A stretch of 64,000 nt of DNA from Bacteroidota bacterium (GCA_016194975.1 JACQAM010000007.1:124001-188000), one strand, 5' to 3'. Positions 17,278 through 25,585 are shown, counted from the stretch's first letter. The notes: generated from the sequence alone by a model not told the origin. Numbers and translations are program-made.

Positions 17278-17709
17278 CTATTTCTTACTCATCATTTCTT
17301 TAAGCCATTGAATGGCTTCCGCTTCATCCGAAAATTGTTTTACCGGGTAAGAAGGTTTGAACATGCTCACGTAAGCATTCGAAAGCATACGGACAACTGG
17401 ATTCGTAATCAAAACTGCTGTTGCGATTCGGAATGAAGAATTTGTGGCAATATATTCCTGCGCATCTTTTTCCCAAGTGTAATTTGTCCTTGCATCAATC
17501 AATACCGGGAATTTTTTTTTCTCAGCGAGCCGCATCATACTTTCATTCATCAGCTTCGACTGCCGCAGATCGATCACTGAATTCTCATGAATTTTCATAC
17601 GCAGAATTCCGTCCTCTCCGTAAGTGAGCAGCATCGATTGCAATAAAATTTCTTTCGCCATCAGCATTGGATCTTTCAAAGGGGAGAAGATCCTTCTATT
17701 AAAACGCAA
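17278..17709 (-). CDS. STAS/SpoIIAA-like domain protein
   Basis: 143 residues, or 127 if translation begins at ATG 17661. Sequence resembles small Bacteroidota proteins with a SpoIIAA/STAS-type alpha-beta fold: LLTYGEDGILRMKIHENSVIDLRQSKLMNESM, FPVLIDARTNYTW, ATAVLITNPVVRMLSNAY, FSDEAEAIQWLKEMM. Function is unknown; STAS-like proteins commonly act as binding or regulatory modules. No partner kinase is nearby. Confidence 0.6.
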   Translation of the reverse strand: MRFNRRIFSPLKDPMLMAKEILLQSMLLTYGEDGILRMKIHENSVIDLRQSKLMNESMMRLAEKKKFPVLIDARTNYTWEKDAQEYIATNSSFRIATAVLITNPVVRMLSNAYVSMFKPSYPVKQFSDEAEAIQWLKEMMSKK

Positions 17710-17831
17710 ATTTAGTGCGCATCGCCCCCGCGCCTTATTTCATTGCACAACAGGAACAGTGGAAACGCTAAGTGGTCGCATTCATCCTTCAATTGGTATT
17801 TTGTCAAACCTGCTTCACTATTGAAAATAAC

Positions 17832-17839
17832 TATCTTTG
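17832..17839 (+). promoter_or_regulatory. -7 promoter box of tig
   Basis: TATCTTTG followed by C is a perfect TAnnTTTG, 47 nt upstream of the tig start. Confidence 0.6.
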
Positions 17840-17886
17840 CATCCCTTTCAATTATCCTATTAATAAATCATTCTCATTCCTGAACA

Positions 17887-19230
17887 ATGGATATTACCAA
17901 AGAACTCATCGATGACCTTAATGCGGTTGTAAAAGTCAAACTCGGCCCTGCAGATTACAGCGAGAAAGTGGACAAGGCATTGAAAACTTACCAGAAACGC
18001 GCGAACGTTCCGGGATTCCGTCCGGGAAAAGTTCCTGCATCACTCGTAAAAAAAATGTACGGCAAATCGGTTCTCGCTGAAGAACTGAATCGTATTCTTT
18101 CCGATTCTCTTTACAAATACATTAAAGAAAACCAGATCGAAGTTTTGGGAAACCCTTTGCCGAAAGAAGAGAACGATCATATCGACATCGAGCACCAGCA
18201 GGAATTTGAATTTCGTTTTGATATGGCGCTTGCTCCTCAATTCAATCTTGAACTGAATTCATCCCTCACGTTCAACGAACCGGTGGTGAAGATTGATGAT
18301 AAACTGGTGGATGGATATGTGAGTGATATGGCCCGGCGTTACGGAAAAATTGAACCTGCAGAAATTGTTGGTGAAGGAGACCTGATGTATGGCGATGCAG
18401 TGGAACTCGACAGCAACGGAGAAATTCTCGCAGGAGGAATTTTCAAATCGATCACCTTATTCCTCGACAAACCCGCAAAGCCGGCACATCAGCAGATCAT
18501 CGGTGCAAAAGCAGAAGATAAATTCGATCTCGAAGCGAAAGATCTTTCCGACAACCCGAAAGATCTTGCATCAAAACTCGGTATCGAACAGCAAAAAGCC
18601 GAAGGACTTTCATCTATGTTCCGCTTCACGGTGAAAACGATCAGTCATCTTGTTCCTGCAGAACTCAACGCGGAATTATTCGACAAATTATATGGGCCTG
18701 GAGAAGTTACAAGCACGGAACAATTCCGCGATAAGATCCGTGTTGAACTCAGCCACATGTTTTCACGCGATTGCGAACAACGTTTGCTGAATGAGATCAC
18801 CAATGAATTGCTCAACAAAACAAATCTCACACTGCCGGATGCTTTTCTCAAGCGCTGGCTCATTGCCGCCAATGAAAAACCGGTGACTGCCGATCAGGTG
18901 GATCATGAATATCCTGTTTACGCACGTCAACTTCGCTGGCAACTCATCGAGAATAAACTGATCAAAGAAAATAATATCGGCGTCACTGCTGAAGAAGCAA
19001 CTGAACACGTAAAAAATATTTTGCGTGCCAATTATGCGAAGTACGGGCGCAAACCGGAAGAAGTGTCGGACGAAGAATTAAATGATACGGCAAAACGTGT
19101 GCTGTCGAAAGAAGACGAAGCAAAAAAAATCTTCGAGGAATTATATGCGCAGAAACTGATGCTGCTCTACCGCACTAAATGCACGATCAATAAAAAAGAA
19201 ATGGCATACGAAGAATTTCTTGGCAAATAA
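17887..19230 (+). CDS. tig: Trigger factor, ribosome-associated chaperone
   Basis: 447 residues, normal length. The ribosome-binding signature is present as GFRPGKVPASLVKKMYGKSVLAEELNRIL (about 42-70). The central PPIase region is degenerate, as is usual in Bacteroidota, and is followed by a long helical C-terminal chaperone domain (DAFLKRWLIAANEKPVT..YAQKLMLLYRTKCTI). It shields nascent chains at the exit tunnel. Upstream of clpP and clpX, the widespread tig-clpP-clpX arrangement. Confidence 0.96.
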   Translation: MDITKELIDDLNAVVKVKLGPADYSEKVDKALKTYQKRANVPGFRPGKVPASLVKKMYGKSVLAEELNRILSDSLYKYIKENQIEVLGNPLPKEENDHIDIEHQQEFEFRFDMALAPQFNLELNSSLTFNEPVVKIDDKLVDGYVSDMARRYGKIEPAEIVGEGDLMYGDAVELDSNGEILAGGIFKSITLFLDKPAKPAHQQIIGAKAEDKFDLEAKDLSDNPKDLASKLGIEQQKAEGLSSMFRFTVKTISHLVPAELNAELFDKLYGPGEVTSTEQFRDKIRVELSHMFSRDCEQRLLNEITNELLNKTNLTLPDAFLKRWLIAANEKPVTADQVDHEYPVYARQLRWQLIENKLIKENNIGVTAEEATEHVKNILRANYAKYGRKPEEVSDEELNDTAKRVLSKEDEAKKIFEELYAQKLMLLYRTKCTINKKEMAYEEFLGK

Positions 19231-19264
19231 TGCCAGACTGTCACTAAATTCACAGTGGCATTTT
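19231..19264 (+). terminator. Possible terminator between tig and clpP
   Basis: An interrupted hairpin TGCC-AG-ACTGT/ACAGT-GGCA followed by TTTT, directly after the tig stop. The two-nt bulge and short T run make it weak, so read-through to clpP is likely. Confidence 0.45.
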
Positions 19265-19300
19265 AATTGACAGAATAAATTCATAACCAAAAATAATTTT

Positions 19301-19984
19301 ATGTTCGACCAGAATGAATTCCGAAAATATGCTGTGAAGCATCAGGGCATCAACAGCCTTACACTGGATCAATATACTTCCGCTATCGGCACAAGAATGT
19401 CAGTCACGCCTTACATCATTGAGGAACGTCAGTTGAATGTTGCGCAGATGGACGTCTTCTCCCGTTTGATGATGGACCGCATCATCTTTCTCGGCACAGG
19501 CATTAATGACCAGGTAGCAAATATTGTTCAGGCGCAACTGCTCTTTCTCGAATCAGTAGATGCGAAGAAAGATATTCAGATTTATCTCAATTCACCGGGA
19601 GGATCCGTTTATGCAGGACTTGGAATCTATGACACGATGCAGATCGTTCAACCTGATGTTGCAACTATTTGCACGGGCATGGCCGCATCTATGGGCGCAG
19701 TGCTCATGTGCGCGGGTGAAAAAGGAAAACGTACTGCGCTCACACACGCGCGCGTTATGATCCATCAGCCGCTTGGTGGTGCAGAAGGACAAGCTTCCGA
19801 CATCGAGATCACTGCGCGCGAGATCATGAAACTGAAAAAAGAATTGTACGAGATCATTGCCAAACACAGCGGACAGACGTACGACAAAGTGTGGGCCGAC
19901 AGTGACCGCGATTACTGGATGACCGCTCAGGAATCAAAAGAGTACGGTATGATCGACGAGATCCTTGTTCGCAAGGACAAGTAA
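19301..19984 (+). CDS. clpP: ATP-dependent Clp protease proteolytic subunit
   Basis: 227 residues, Bacteroidota length with a slightly extended N-terminus. Catalytic Ser130 (TGMAASMGAVLMCAG), His155 (RVMIHQPLGG) and probably Asp204 (DSDRDYWMTAQE) are present. Forms the double-heptamer protease chamber fed by ClpX, whose gene follows 80 nt downstream. Confidence 0.97.
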   Translation: MFDQNEFRKYAVKHQGINSLTLDQYTSAIGTRMSVTPYIIEERQLNVAQMDVFSRLMMDRIIFLGTGINDQVANIVQAQLLFLESVDAKKDIQIYLNSPGGSVYAGLGIYDTMQIVQPDVATICTGMAASMGAVLMCAGEKGKRTALTHARVMIHQPLGGAEGQASDIEITAREIMKLKKELYEIIAKHSGQTYDKVWADSDRDYWMTAQESKEYGMIDEILVRKDK

Positions 19985-20006
19985 GAAAAGAGACCATTCA
20001 ATTTCG

Positions 20007-20014
20007 TAACTTTG
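20007..20014 (+). promoter_or_regulatory. -7 promoter box of clpX
   Basis: TAACTTTG is a perfect TAnnTTTG, 50 nt upstream of the clpX ATG. It abuts a hairpin (20015-20045), so the transcript would start inside the hairpin's left arm. Confidence 0.5.
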
Positions 20015-20045
20015 AAAAGCATCCATGATCATAACGGGTGCTTTT
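20015..20045 (+). terminator. Hairpin between clpP and clpX, possible weak terminator
   Basis: A 10-bp stem AAAAGCATCC/GGGTGCTTTT with one G-T pair and an 11-nt loop; its right arm ends in TTTT. It could attenuate clpP transcription before clpX. Confidence 0.5.
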
Positions 20046-20064
20046 CACATTAAGCAATTACCCA

Positions 20065-21312
20065 ATGGCCAATAAAGAATCACAGATACATTGTTCCTTC
20101 TGCGGAAGAGATAAACAGGATACGCTCGTGCTGATCGCAGGAATACAAGGGCATATTTGCGATCAGTGCATTCACCAGGCTTACAAAATTGTGAAGGAAG
20201 AACAGGATTCGAGAAAAACGCAGGCCATTTCTTCCGCACTCACTTTGTTGAAACCGATCGAGATCAAACGTCAGTTGGATGATTATGTGATCGGGCAGGA
20301 ACAGGCGAAGAAAGTTTTGTCTGTTGCAGTTTACAATCATTACAAACGCATTGCGCAAAAACCGGGAAAGAAAAATACCGAAGAGATCGATATAGAAAAA
20401 TCAAATATTGTTCTGGTCGGAGAAACAGGAACAGGAAAAACTTTACTCGCGCGCACGATCGCGAAATTGCTCAACGTTCCATTCTGCATTGCTGATGCAA
20501 CGGTGCTTACTGAAGCCGGTTATGTAGGAGAAGATGTGGAAAGCATCCTCGTTCGTTTATTGCAGGCTGCCGATTACGACGTGAATGCTGCAGAACGCGG
20601 AATAGTTTTCATTGATGAGATCGATAAGATCGCACGTAAGAGTGATAATCCTTCCATTACCCGCGATGTTTCCGGTGAAGGTGTGCAGCAGGCATTATTG
20701 AAAATGCTCGAAGGAAGCGTGGTGAATGTTCCACCACAAGGCGGAAGAAAACATCCCGAGCAGAAAATGATACAGGTGAATACGAGAAATATTCTTTTCA
20801 TCTGCGGTGGCGCATTCGACGGCATCGATAAAAAGATCGCGAGAAGAATTCAAACGCAAACCATCGGCTACGCTTCGGGCGAAGAACGCCAGCAGGTGGA
20901 TAAAGATAATTTATTGCAATACATTGTTCCGCAGGATCTGAAATCTTTCGGACTCATTCCTGAATTGATCGGCCGGCTTCCCGTACTCACTCACCTCGAT
21001 CCGCTCGACCAGGATGCGTTGCGCAGAATTCTTACTGAACCGAAAAATGCGCTGACCAAACAATACATCCGTTTGTTCGAAATGGATAATGTGAAACTTT
21101 CCTTCGACGATGATGTGTTTGATCACATCGTTGAGAAAGCAATGGAATACAAACTCGGTGCAAGAGGATTGCGTTCTATTTGTGAAGCAGTGATGATCGA
21201 TGCGATGTATGATATTCCTTCTGATCCCGGAACAAAACGTTTGCACATCACACTTTCCTACGCAAAAGAAAAACTGAGCAAAGCGCGGATCGAAAAACTG
21301 AGAGTTGCTTAG
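20065..21312 (+). CDS. clpX: ATP-dependent Clp protease ATP-binding subunit ClpX
   Basis: Start chosen at ATG 20065 ([16 protein letters not shown]), which places the N-terminal zinc-binding domain (CSFC..CDQC) correctly; the alternative at 20038 adds nine residues absent from the family. 415 residues. Walker A GETGTGKT, Walker [12 protein letters not shown], pore loop GYVGEDVE and sensor [12 protein letters not shown] are all present. Unfolds substrates and feeds them to ClpP. Confidence 0.97.
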   Translation: MANKESQIHCSFCGRDKQDTLVLIAGIQGHICDQCIHQAYKIVKEEQDSRKTQAISSALTLLKPIEIKRQLDDYVIGQEQAKKVLSVAVYNHYKRIAQKPGKKNTEEIDIEKSNIVLVGETGTGKTLLARTIAKLLNVPFCIADATVLTEAGYVGEDVESILVRLLQAADYDVNAAERGIVFIDEIDKIARKSDNPSITRDVSGEGVQQALLKMLEGSVVNVPPQGGRKHPEQKMIQVNTRNILFICGGAFDGIDKKIARRIQTQTIGYASGEERQQVDKDNLLQYIVPQDLKSFGLIPELIGRLPVLTHLDPLDQDALRRILTEPKNALTKQYIRLFEMDNVKLSFDDDVFDHIVEKAMEYKLGARGLRSICEAVMIDAMYDIPSDPGTKRLHITLSYAKEKLSKARIEKLRVA

Positions 21313-21319
21313 TTTTTTC

Positions 21320-21805
21320 ATGAAGGAGGTTTCCTGTGATATCAAAACCAAAACGATCATCAGCGTGATCCTACTGACCATCGTAGGCATTTGTATGCTG
21401 GTGGCTCCGCTCTTCTTTCATTTTAATTCGCATTTCTATTTACTCCTTCTCGGAATGAAAATTGCCGGTTGGTTCTTTGTCGTTGTTGGCGGATTATCCA
21501 TTCTTATTTTTAAAAAAGTAACTCTGCACCAGAATGGGATCCGCGTGGAATATTACATGGGCAGAACCATCAATTATTCTTTCAACGATATCATCGACAT
21601 CACGGCGAATATGAACATGACCCCGATCACCATTTCCGGCAGGCTGAGTGGGGAAGCGAGGCACCAGATCGTACTCACACCTGCCGGAGGAAAAATGCGC
21701 ATCATTCTCCATGCGGCGAGTTCCACCAATTTCATGGAAATGTACCATTCACTTCTTTTTGTTTTCAGGGAACGCGTTCGTGTGAATGACAAGGGGATGC
21801 GGTAA
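21320..21805 (+). CDS. Small membrane protein with PH-like C-terminal domain, unknown
   Basis: Start chosen at ATG 21320, which avoids overlap with the clpX stop; 161 residues. Two predicted membrane helices (TIISVILLTIVGICMLVAPLFF and MKIAGWFFVVVGGLSILIF) precede a beta-rich domain (LHQNGIRVEYYMGRTINYSFNDIIDI) that resembles PH-like domains of bacterial membrane proteins. Function unknown; the adjacency to clpX may be incidental. Confidence 0.6.
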   Translation: MKEVSCDIKTKTIISVILLTIVGICMLVAPLFFHFNSHFYLLLLGMKIAGWFFVVVGGLSILIFKKVTLHQNGIRVEYYMGRTINYSFNDIIDITANMNMTPITISGRLSGEARHQIVLTPAGGKMRIILHAASSTNFMEMYHSLLFVFRERVRVNDKGMR

Positions 21806-21840
21806 AAAATTCGAAGTTCAGGATTCAAATAATTATTTTT

Positions 21841-21870
21841 TTGCAATTACGGTTTCCTTTTCTACTTTAG
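21841..21870 (+). promoter_or_regulatory. Promoter of the 119-residue hypothetical gene
   Basis: TTG at 21841-21843, then 19 nt, then TACTTTAG (one mismatch from TAnnTTTG). The spacing is ideal for the Bacteroidota -33/-7 promoter; the ATG follows 21 nt later. Confidence 0.6.
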
Positions 21871-21891
21871 TCTAAATCTAATCCTACAACT

Positions 21892-22251
21892 ATGGCTAAT
21901 CATACTCTTGTGAATTTCCAGGAAGCTAATGGAAAACACTATTTCACTTATGGAACCACTACTCCTGAAAAAGTGGCGCAGTCCTTTTCTGCTTATATGG
22001 CGGCACACGGTTATCGCCTCGAAAAAGGCGATGTCTATCGCGGAACTTATGGAGTGGGCAACCAGGTGATGCGTGTACTCTTTGGTGCATTTGTAAAACG
22101 CTACACCTTCGATTTTGCCTTGCAGCCGAGCGGGGAAAATGTGGTGATCGAATGGTCAAAAGCCGGAAGCGGATGGACCGGAGGGGTGATCGGTATAGCA
22201 AAAACGAATTCTGAATTCACCAAGCATTCGACCAACCTGAGACAGTTGTAA
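21892..22251 (+). CDS. Hypothetical soluble protein, 119 residues
   Basis: No family recognised. It has no signal peptide or membrane helix, and begins MANHTLVNFQEANGKHYFTYGTTTPEKVAQSFSAYM. It has alternating strands and a Gly-rich C-terminal half (GSGWTGGVIGIAKTNSEF). It stands alone between its own promoter and a strong terminator, which supports it as a real gene. Confidence 0.6.
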   Translation: MANHTLVNFQEANGKHYFTYGTTTPEKVAQSFSAYMAAHGYRLEKGDVYRGTYGVGNQVMRVLFGAFVKRYTFDFALQPSGENVVIEWSKAGSGWTGGVIGIAKTNSEFTKHSTNLRQL

Positions 22252-22271
22252 TAAAACACAACCTCGGGAAT

Positions 22272-22319
22272 AAAAAAATCCTCCCTTGCCGGTTCGAACG
22301 ACAAGGGAGGATTTCTTTT
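22272..22319. terminator. Bidirectional intrinsic terminator
   Basis: A 13-bp perfect stem AAATCCTCCCTTG/CAAGGGAGGATTT with a 13-nt loop; T-rich tail on the plus strand and a seven-A run on the other side, so it can end both the upstream plus gene and the convergent minus gene. Confidence 0.9.
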
Positions 22320-22332
22320 CCCCCGGGATGGA

Positions 22333-22863
22333 TCACATCTTTTTCCGGATCTTGATGTGTTTATCTACTGAATCTTTTTTACAGGACGCGCTATCGCCTT
22401 TACAACTTCCACCATTGCAATTCATCATCATCATCCTGCAGCAACAGCAGCAGCAGCCATTCATCATCTGCATTCCGCATCCACCGTCCTTATCCATTTT
22501 ACAATTTCCGTTTCCCCCGCCCTGGCAATCCGGACGGACGGGCATAGGGCAGGAATTCCCTTTCATGCTGCATCCTCCGTTGTCTTTATCGCATGAATTT
22601 CCGCCGTTCATCATCGGGCATCCGTCATCATCATCACCCACAATGATGCGCACTTCTTTGTGAATATTCCCGTTTGAATCGCACGTTTCGGTAACGATCT
22701 GCCGGCAGTGGTCATTATCGCCGCATTTTCCATCTTTCATTTCCATCTGGCAATTATTTTTCCAGCGACAGCATTTTCCATTGCATGGAATGAGCCAGAG
22801 GATAACAATGAATCCAATGAGTGCGATGAATACCGCAGCAGAAGTGATGGCTAATTTTTTCAT
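22333..22863 (-). CDS. Membrane-anchored Cys/Met-rich protein, candidate metal binder
   Basis: 176 residues with one N-terminal membrane helix (AITSAAVFIALIGFIVILWLIP), then a hydrophilic tail with 23 cysteines and about 16 methionines. The tail includes a run of six Cys followed by RMMMM, and repeated motifs of the form GNSCPM, GGCSMKG and GGCGMQMM. Such density of thiol and thioether ligands suggests binding of copper(I) or another soft metal outside the membrane; no known domain is recognised. The DNA here is rich in TGC and ATG triplet repeats, so part of the composition could come from microsatellite expansion. Confidence 0.65.
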   Translation of the reverse strand: MKKLAITSAAVFIALIGFIVILWLIPCNGKCCRWKNNCQMEMKDGKCGDNDHCRQIVTETCDSNGNIHKEVRIIVGDDDDGCPMMNGGNSCDKDNGGCSMKGNSCPMPVRPDCQGGGNGNCKMDKDGGCGMQMMNGCCCCCCRMMMMNCNGGSCKGDSASCKKDSVDKHIKIRKKM

Positions 22864-22898
22864 TTCAATTTATTTTTTGTTACCCGAAGATACTCAAC

Positions 22899-23405
22899 TT
22901 ACCGTTTTCTTTCATAGCGGATGAATGTGTAATCCCAGGCATGTTTTTCATCGGCCTTTTTTTCTTCTCTCCAGGTTTCTTTCCATTGCGAAAAGTCGAG
23001 CGCGGGAATGAACGTGTGCGCATCAGGGAATGTGTGATGCACGCGCGTAAGCCATATCACATCTGTAAGCGGCAGCGCGTGCTTGTAAATTTCTCCTCCG
23101 CCAATGACAAAAAGTTCGGTCTCATGAAGCGTATTTGCTTTTGCAACGGCTTCTTCGAATGAATGAACGACCACAGCGCCGGGTGCAGAATATTTTTCCG
23201 ATCGGGTGACAACGATATTCGTGCGGCCGGGAAGCGGGCGGAAATTACCGGGAATGGATTCATAATTTTTTCTGCCGGTGACCACGCAATGCCCGGTGGT
23301 TTTCTCTTTGAAAAATTTCATGTCGAATGGCAAACGCCAGATAAGACGGTTGTCTTTGCCGATGGCATTGTCTTCAGAAGCGGCTACAATGATTGAGATT
23401 TTCAA
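22899..23405 (-). CDS. folA: Dihydrofolate reductase
   Basis: 168 residues with hallmark motifs: ISIIVAASEDNAIGKDNRLIWRLPFDMKFFKEKT, VVTGRKNYESIP and ELFVIGGGEIYKHALP, ending in DYTFIRYERK. It reduces dihydrofolate made by thymidylate synthase, whose gene is just upstream on the same strand. The start codon is TTG (23405-23403); the family's conserved N-terminus begins exactly there and no in-frame ATG or GTG is close, so a rare start is likely. Confidence 0.95.
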   Translation of the reverse strand: MKISIIVAASEDNAIGKDNRLIWRLPFDMKFFKEKTTGHCVVTGRKNYESIPGNFRPLPGRTNIVVTRSEKYSAPGAVVVHSFEEAVAKANTLHETELFVIGGGEIYKHALPLTDVIWLTRVHHTFPDAHTFIPALDFSQWKETWREEKKADEKHAWDYTFIRYERKR

Positions 23406-23549
23406 AGTGACTTTGATGTGATGAAGAAATTATTTAGCCCTGATGTGGCGCCTGCTCCGTCAGCGCCGCAGCAGGAGCAAAGATTATTTGAAGTGATGCT
23501 GTTGCGCTCCCAGTCCTCGTTAAAACTACGCGGGCATGCAAAATATTTA

Positions 23550-24344
23550 TTACACTGCAACCGCAGCTTTTATATGCGGATGGGGATCGTATCCTTCAAT
23601 GATAAAATCTTCGTATTTGAAATCGAAAATATTTTTCACTGCAGGATTTATTTTCATTTGCGGTAATGAACGAAGATCGCGCGACAGTTGAAGATTGGCC
23701 TGTTCAATGTGATTGGAATACAAATGCGCATCACCCAGCGTGTGCACAAAATCGCCGGGCTGCAGGCCGCACACCTGCGCGATCATGAGCGTGAGCAACG
23801 CGTAGGATGCGATGTTGAATGGAACGCCGAGAAAAATATCTGCGCTGCGCTGGTACAACTGGCAGCTTAATTTTTTATCAGCAACATAGAACTGGAAGAA
23901 CGCATGACATGGCGGCAATTTCATTTTCTCAATTTCACCCACATTCCACGCGCTAACGATCAGTCTTCTGGAGTCAGGATTTTTTCTGATCTGATCGATC
24001 ACATGGGTGACCTGGTCAATATGTTTTCCATCGGAAGTTGGCCACGAACGCCATTGCGAACCATAGACCGGACCGAGATTTCCATTCTCATCCGCCCATT
24101 CGTCCCAGATAGAAACGCCATTGTCTTTTAAATATTTTATGTTCGTTTCTCCTTTGAGGAACCAGAGCAATTCGTGAATGATGGAACGGGTGTGAACTTT
24201 TTTAGTGGTGAGCAGCGGAAATCCTTCTGCGAGATCGAAACGCATCTGGTAACCGAACACGCTTAAAGTTCCGGTGCCCGTTCGGTCTGTTTTTTTTGCG
24301 CCGTGTGCAAGTACGTGGCGCATGAGATCGTGGTATTGTTTCAT
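23550..24344 (-). CDS. thyA: Thymidylate synthase
   Basis: Start chosen at ATG 24344 ([15 protein letters not shown]), giving 264 residues, the exact length of E. coli ThyA. The catalytic Cys lies in [12 protein letters not shown], with [39 protein letters not shown] and GDAHLYSNH. Converts dUMP to dTMP using methylene-tetrahydrofolate. folA lies 144 nt downstream on the same strand; together they form the dTMP cycle. Confidence 0.97.
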   Translation of the reverse strand: MKQYHDLMRHVLAHGAKKTDRTGTGTLSVFGYQMRFDLAEGFPLLTTKKVHTRSIIHELLWFLKGETNIKYLKDNGVSIWDEWADENGNLGPVYGSQWRSWPTSDGKHIDQVTHVIDQIRKNPDSRRLIVSAWNVGEIEKMKLPPCHAFFQFYVADKKLSCQLYQRSADIFLGVPFNIASYALLTLMIAQVCGLQPGDFVHTLGDAHLYSNHIEQANLQLSRDLRSLPQMKINPAVKNIFDFKYEDFIIEGYDPHPHIKAAVAV

Positions 24345-24359
24345 TGGTAAATTCAGTCG

Positions 24360-24367
24360 CAAAAATA
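24360..24367 (-). promoter_or_regulatory. -7 promoter box of thyA
   Basis: TATTTTTG on the minus strand, followed by C, a perfect TAnnTTTG, ending 15 nt before the thyA ATG. This supports the ATG at 24344 as the start. Confidence 0.6.
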
Positions 24368-24441
24368 CTTCACCCGGAGGAAATCCTCCCGGAATAATTT
24401 CCCATCTTTTACAAAAAATATTAACCGAAAGAGAATTTCCA

Positions 24442-24449
24442 TACTTTAG
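24442..24449 (+). promoter_or_regulatory. Candidate -7 box of the tyrosine leader transcript
   Basis: TACTTTAG differs from TAnnTTTG by one base, as does the box of the gene at 21892. It ends 4 nt before the leader ATG, which predicts a leaderless or nearly leaderless leader mRNA. No -33 TTG at ideal spacing is seen. Confidence 0.4.
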
Positions 24450-24453
24450 CGCC

Positions 24454-24516
24454 ATGAATTTCAACAAACAATACTATTACTACTATCAGGAGTCTTCCCG
24501 GCCGGAGAAGTGGTAA
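24454..24516 (+). CDS. Tyrosine-rich leader peptide of phenylalanine hydroxylase
   Basis: A 20-codon ORF reading [20 protein letters not shown] with five consecutive Tyr codons (TAC TAT TAC TAC TAT, 24472-24486). It ends at a TAA 24 nt before a strong intrinsic terminator and 206 nt before phhA, whose enzyme makes Tyr from Phe. This is the arrangement of ribosome-mediated attenuation: stalling at Tyr codons during Tyr shortage would alter RNA folding downstream. The ORF is too short to be judged by coding statistics. The case rests on the Tyr run, the terminator and the function of the gene behind it. Confidence 0.75.
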   Translation: MNFNKQYYYYYQESSRPEKW

Positions 24517-24530
24517 TGGACATTGTCCAT
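24493..24530 (+). promoter_or_regulatory. Attenuator control region: candidate antiterminator segment and stop-codon hairpin
   Basis: CCGGCCGG (24498-24505), inside the leader ORF just after the Tyr codons, can pair with the terminator's left arm (GCCGG, 24543-24547: 5-6 bp). A ribosome that finishes the leader would cover it; a ribosome stalled on Tyr would leave it free. A second hairpin ATGGAC-ATT-GTCCAT (24516-24530) begins at the stop codon. The antiterminator pairing is short, so this part is a hypothesis. Confidence 0.4.
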
Positions 24531-24540
24531 AAAATAACAC

Positions 24541-24567
24541 AAGCCGGTTCAGTTGAACCGGTTTTTT
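24541..24567 (+). terminator. Intrinsic terminator of the phhA attenuator
   Basis: Stem AAGCCGGTTC/GAACCGGTTT (10 bp, one G-T pair) closed by the tetraloop AGTT and followed by a T run. It lies 24 nt after the leader stop and 155 nt before phhA, so it terminates transcription before the structural gene. Confidence 0.88.
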
Positions 24568-24578
24568 ATTTGGGAAAG

Positions 24579-24694
24579 ATTACAGATAGTACAAATTACC
24601 AAAGCCCTCCCACAGGATTGCTTCTCCCGAATAAATTCGGGATTGCAATGACCAACGCACAATCTGTATATCTGTACTACCTGTAATCTGTATT
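24579..24694. repeat. Word-repeat inverted element (CTGTAATCTGTA type)
   Basis: Left arm 24579-24599 (TTACAGATAGTACAAATTAC) and right arm 24662-24694 (reiterated AATCTGTATATCTGTAC words) are imperfect inverted repeats. Between them lie a CCCGAATAAATTCGGG hairpin and the phrase TGACCAACGCAC, also found at 36189-36200. It occupies the space between the attenuator and phhA. Confidence 0.5.
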
Positions 24695-24722
24695 CTCAGT
24701 AAATATCCGTAATCCTCCCTTT

Positions 24723-25496
24723 ATGAAACAAGAATGGAACAAGTATACGATCGAAGATCACGAAGTATGGAAATTACTTTTTGAGCGGCAGGTAAAAAAT
24801 CTGCAGAACAAAGCATGGAGCGAATACCTGCGCTGCATTCCTCTCGCAGGATTGAAAGCAGATACGGTTCCTGATTTCGGGATCGTTGAACATTATCTCG
24901 CAAAAAAAACAAAATGGGAAATTGAAGTCGTGAAAGGAATTATTCCTGTGCAGGAATTTCTTGAACTGCTCGCGAAGAAAAAATTCTGCTCCTCAACATG
25001 GTTGCGGAAACGTCACCAGCTCGATTACCTCGAGGAACCGGATATGTTTCATGATACCTTCGGCCACCTGCCTTTGCTTGCGAATGAAAAGTATGCGAAG
25101 TTCGTGCAGGATTTTGCCGTGATGGGATTGAAATTCTGCAGCAATGAAAAGGCGGTGATGCTGCTCGAGCGCCTGTATTGGTTCACTATAGAATTCGGAT
25201 TGATGAAGGACAATAGTCAGTTGAGAATTTACGGCGCGGGAATTCTTTCTTCATTCGGCGAAAGCAAACATATTTACAGCGACAAAGTGGAATTAAAAAA
25301 ATTCTCTATCCGTGATGTGTTGCTGCAACCCTTTCACAATAACGAGGTCCAGAATTTATATTTCGTAGTGGAAGACATGAATGATCTGTGGAATTGTATT
25401 CCTGAAACGGAAAAAATGCTGAGTGATTTTGTGAATAGAAAAATTCCGGAAGAACAATTTCACTTCGGAGAACAACTGGGAAGCGCTAATGTATAA
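24723..25496 (+). CDS. phhA: Phenylalanine 4-hydroxylase (biopterin-dependent aromatic amino acid hydroxylase)
   Basis: 257 residues, the size of single-domain bacterial phenylalanine hydroxylases. Iron ligands are His110 and His115 (MFHDTFGHLPLL) and Glu157 (YWFTIEFGL). Converts L-Phe to L-Tyr with O2 and a tetrahydropterin. The Tyr-rich leader and terminator upstream imply that expression rises when charged tRNA-Tyr is scarce, so the enzyme would here serve Tyr synthesis and not only Phe breakdown. No pterin dehydratase or regeneration gene is adjacent. The ATG is directly preceded by the weak purine-poor sequence usual in this genome. Confidence 0.94.
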   Translation: MKQEWNKYTIEDHEVWKLLFERQVKNLQNKAWSEYLRCIPLAGLKADTVPDFGIVEHYLAKKTKWEIEVVKGIIPVQEFLELLAKKKFCSSTWLRKRHQLDYLEEPDMFHDTFGHLPLLANEKYAKFVQDFAVMGLKFCSNEKAVMLLERLYWFTIEFGLMKDNSQLRIYGAGILSSFGESKHIYSDKVELKKFSIRDVLLQPFHNNEVQNLYFVVEDMNDLWNCIPETEKMLSDFVNRKIPEEQFHFGEQLGSANV

Positions 25497-25585
25497 TGAA
25501 TAATGGATAATGAATAGTGGATAATGGATAATATAAGATAGTTTCGTCCGATAAAACTCTATTTGCAATTATGCATTATTCATTA
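25494..25585. repeat. Word-repeat inverted element (AATAATGGATAATG type)
   Basis: Left arm 25494-25533 begins at the phhA stop codon (TAATGAATAATGGATAATG..); right arm 25567-25585 (ATTATGCATTATTCATTA) runs into the stop of the convergent transporter gene. It fills the space between two convergent genes. Confidence 0.6.

Noticed and set aside
22433-22462. GCA/CAT triplet runs as a non-coding microsatellite
   Set aside because: They lie in frame in the Cys/Met-rich protein and encode Cys and Met runs; retained as coding.
23418-23666. Plus-strand ORF of 82 codons between folA and thyA
   Set aside because: It overlaps the 3' end of thyA in antisense, has no family features, and the N-terminal half is low-complexity Pro/Gln/Ala.
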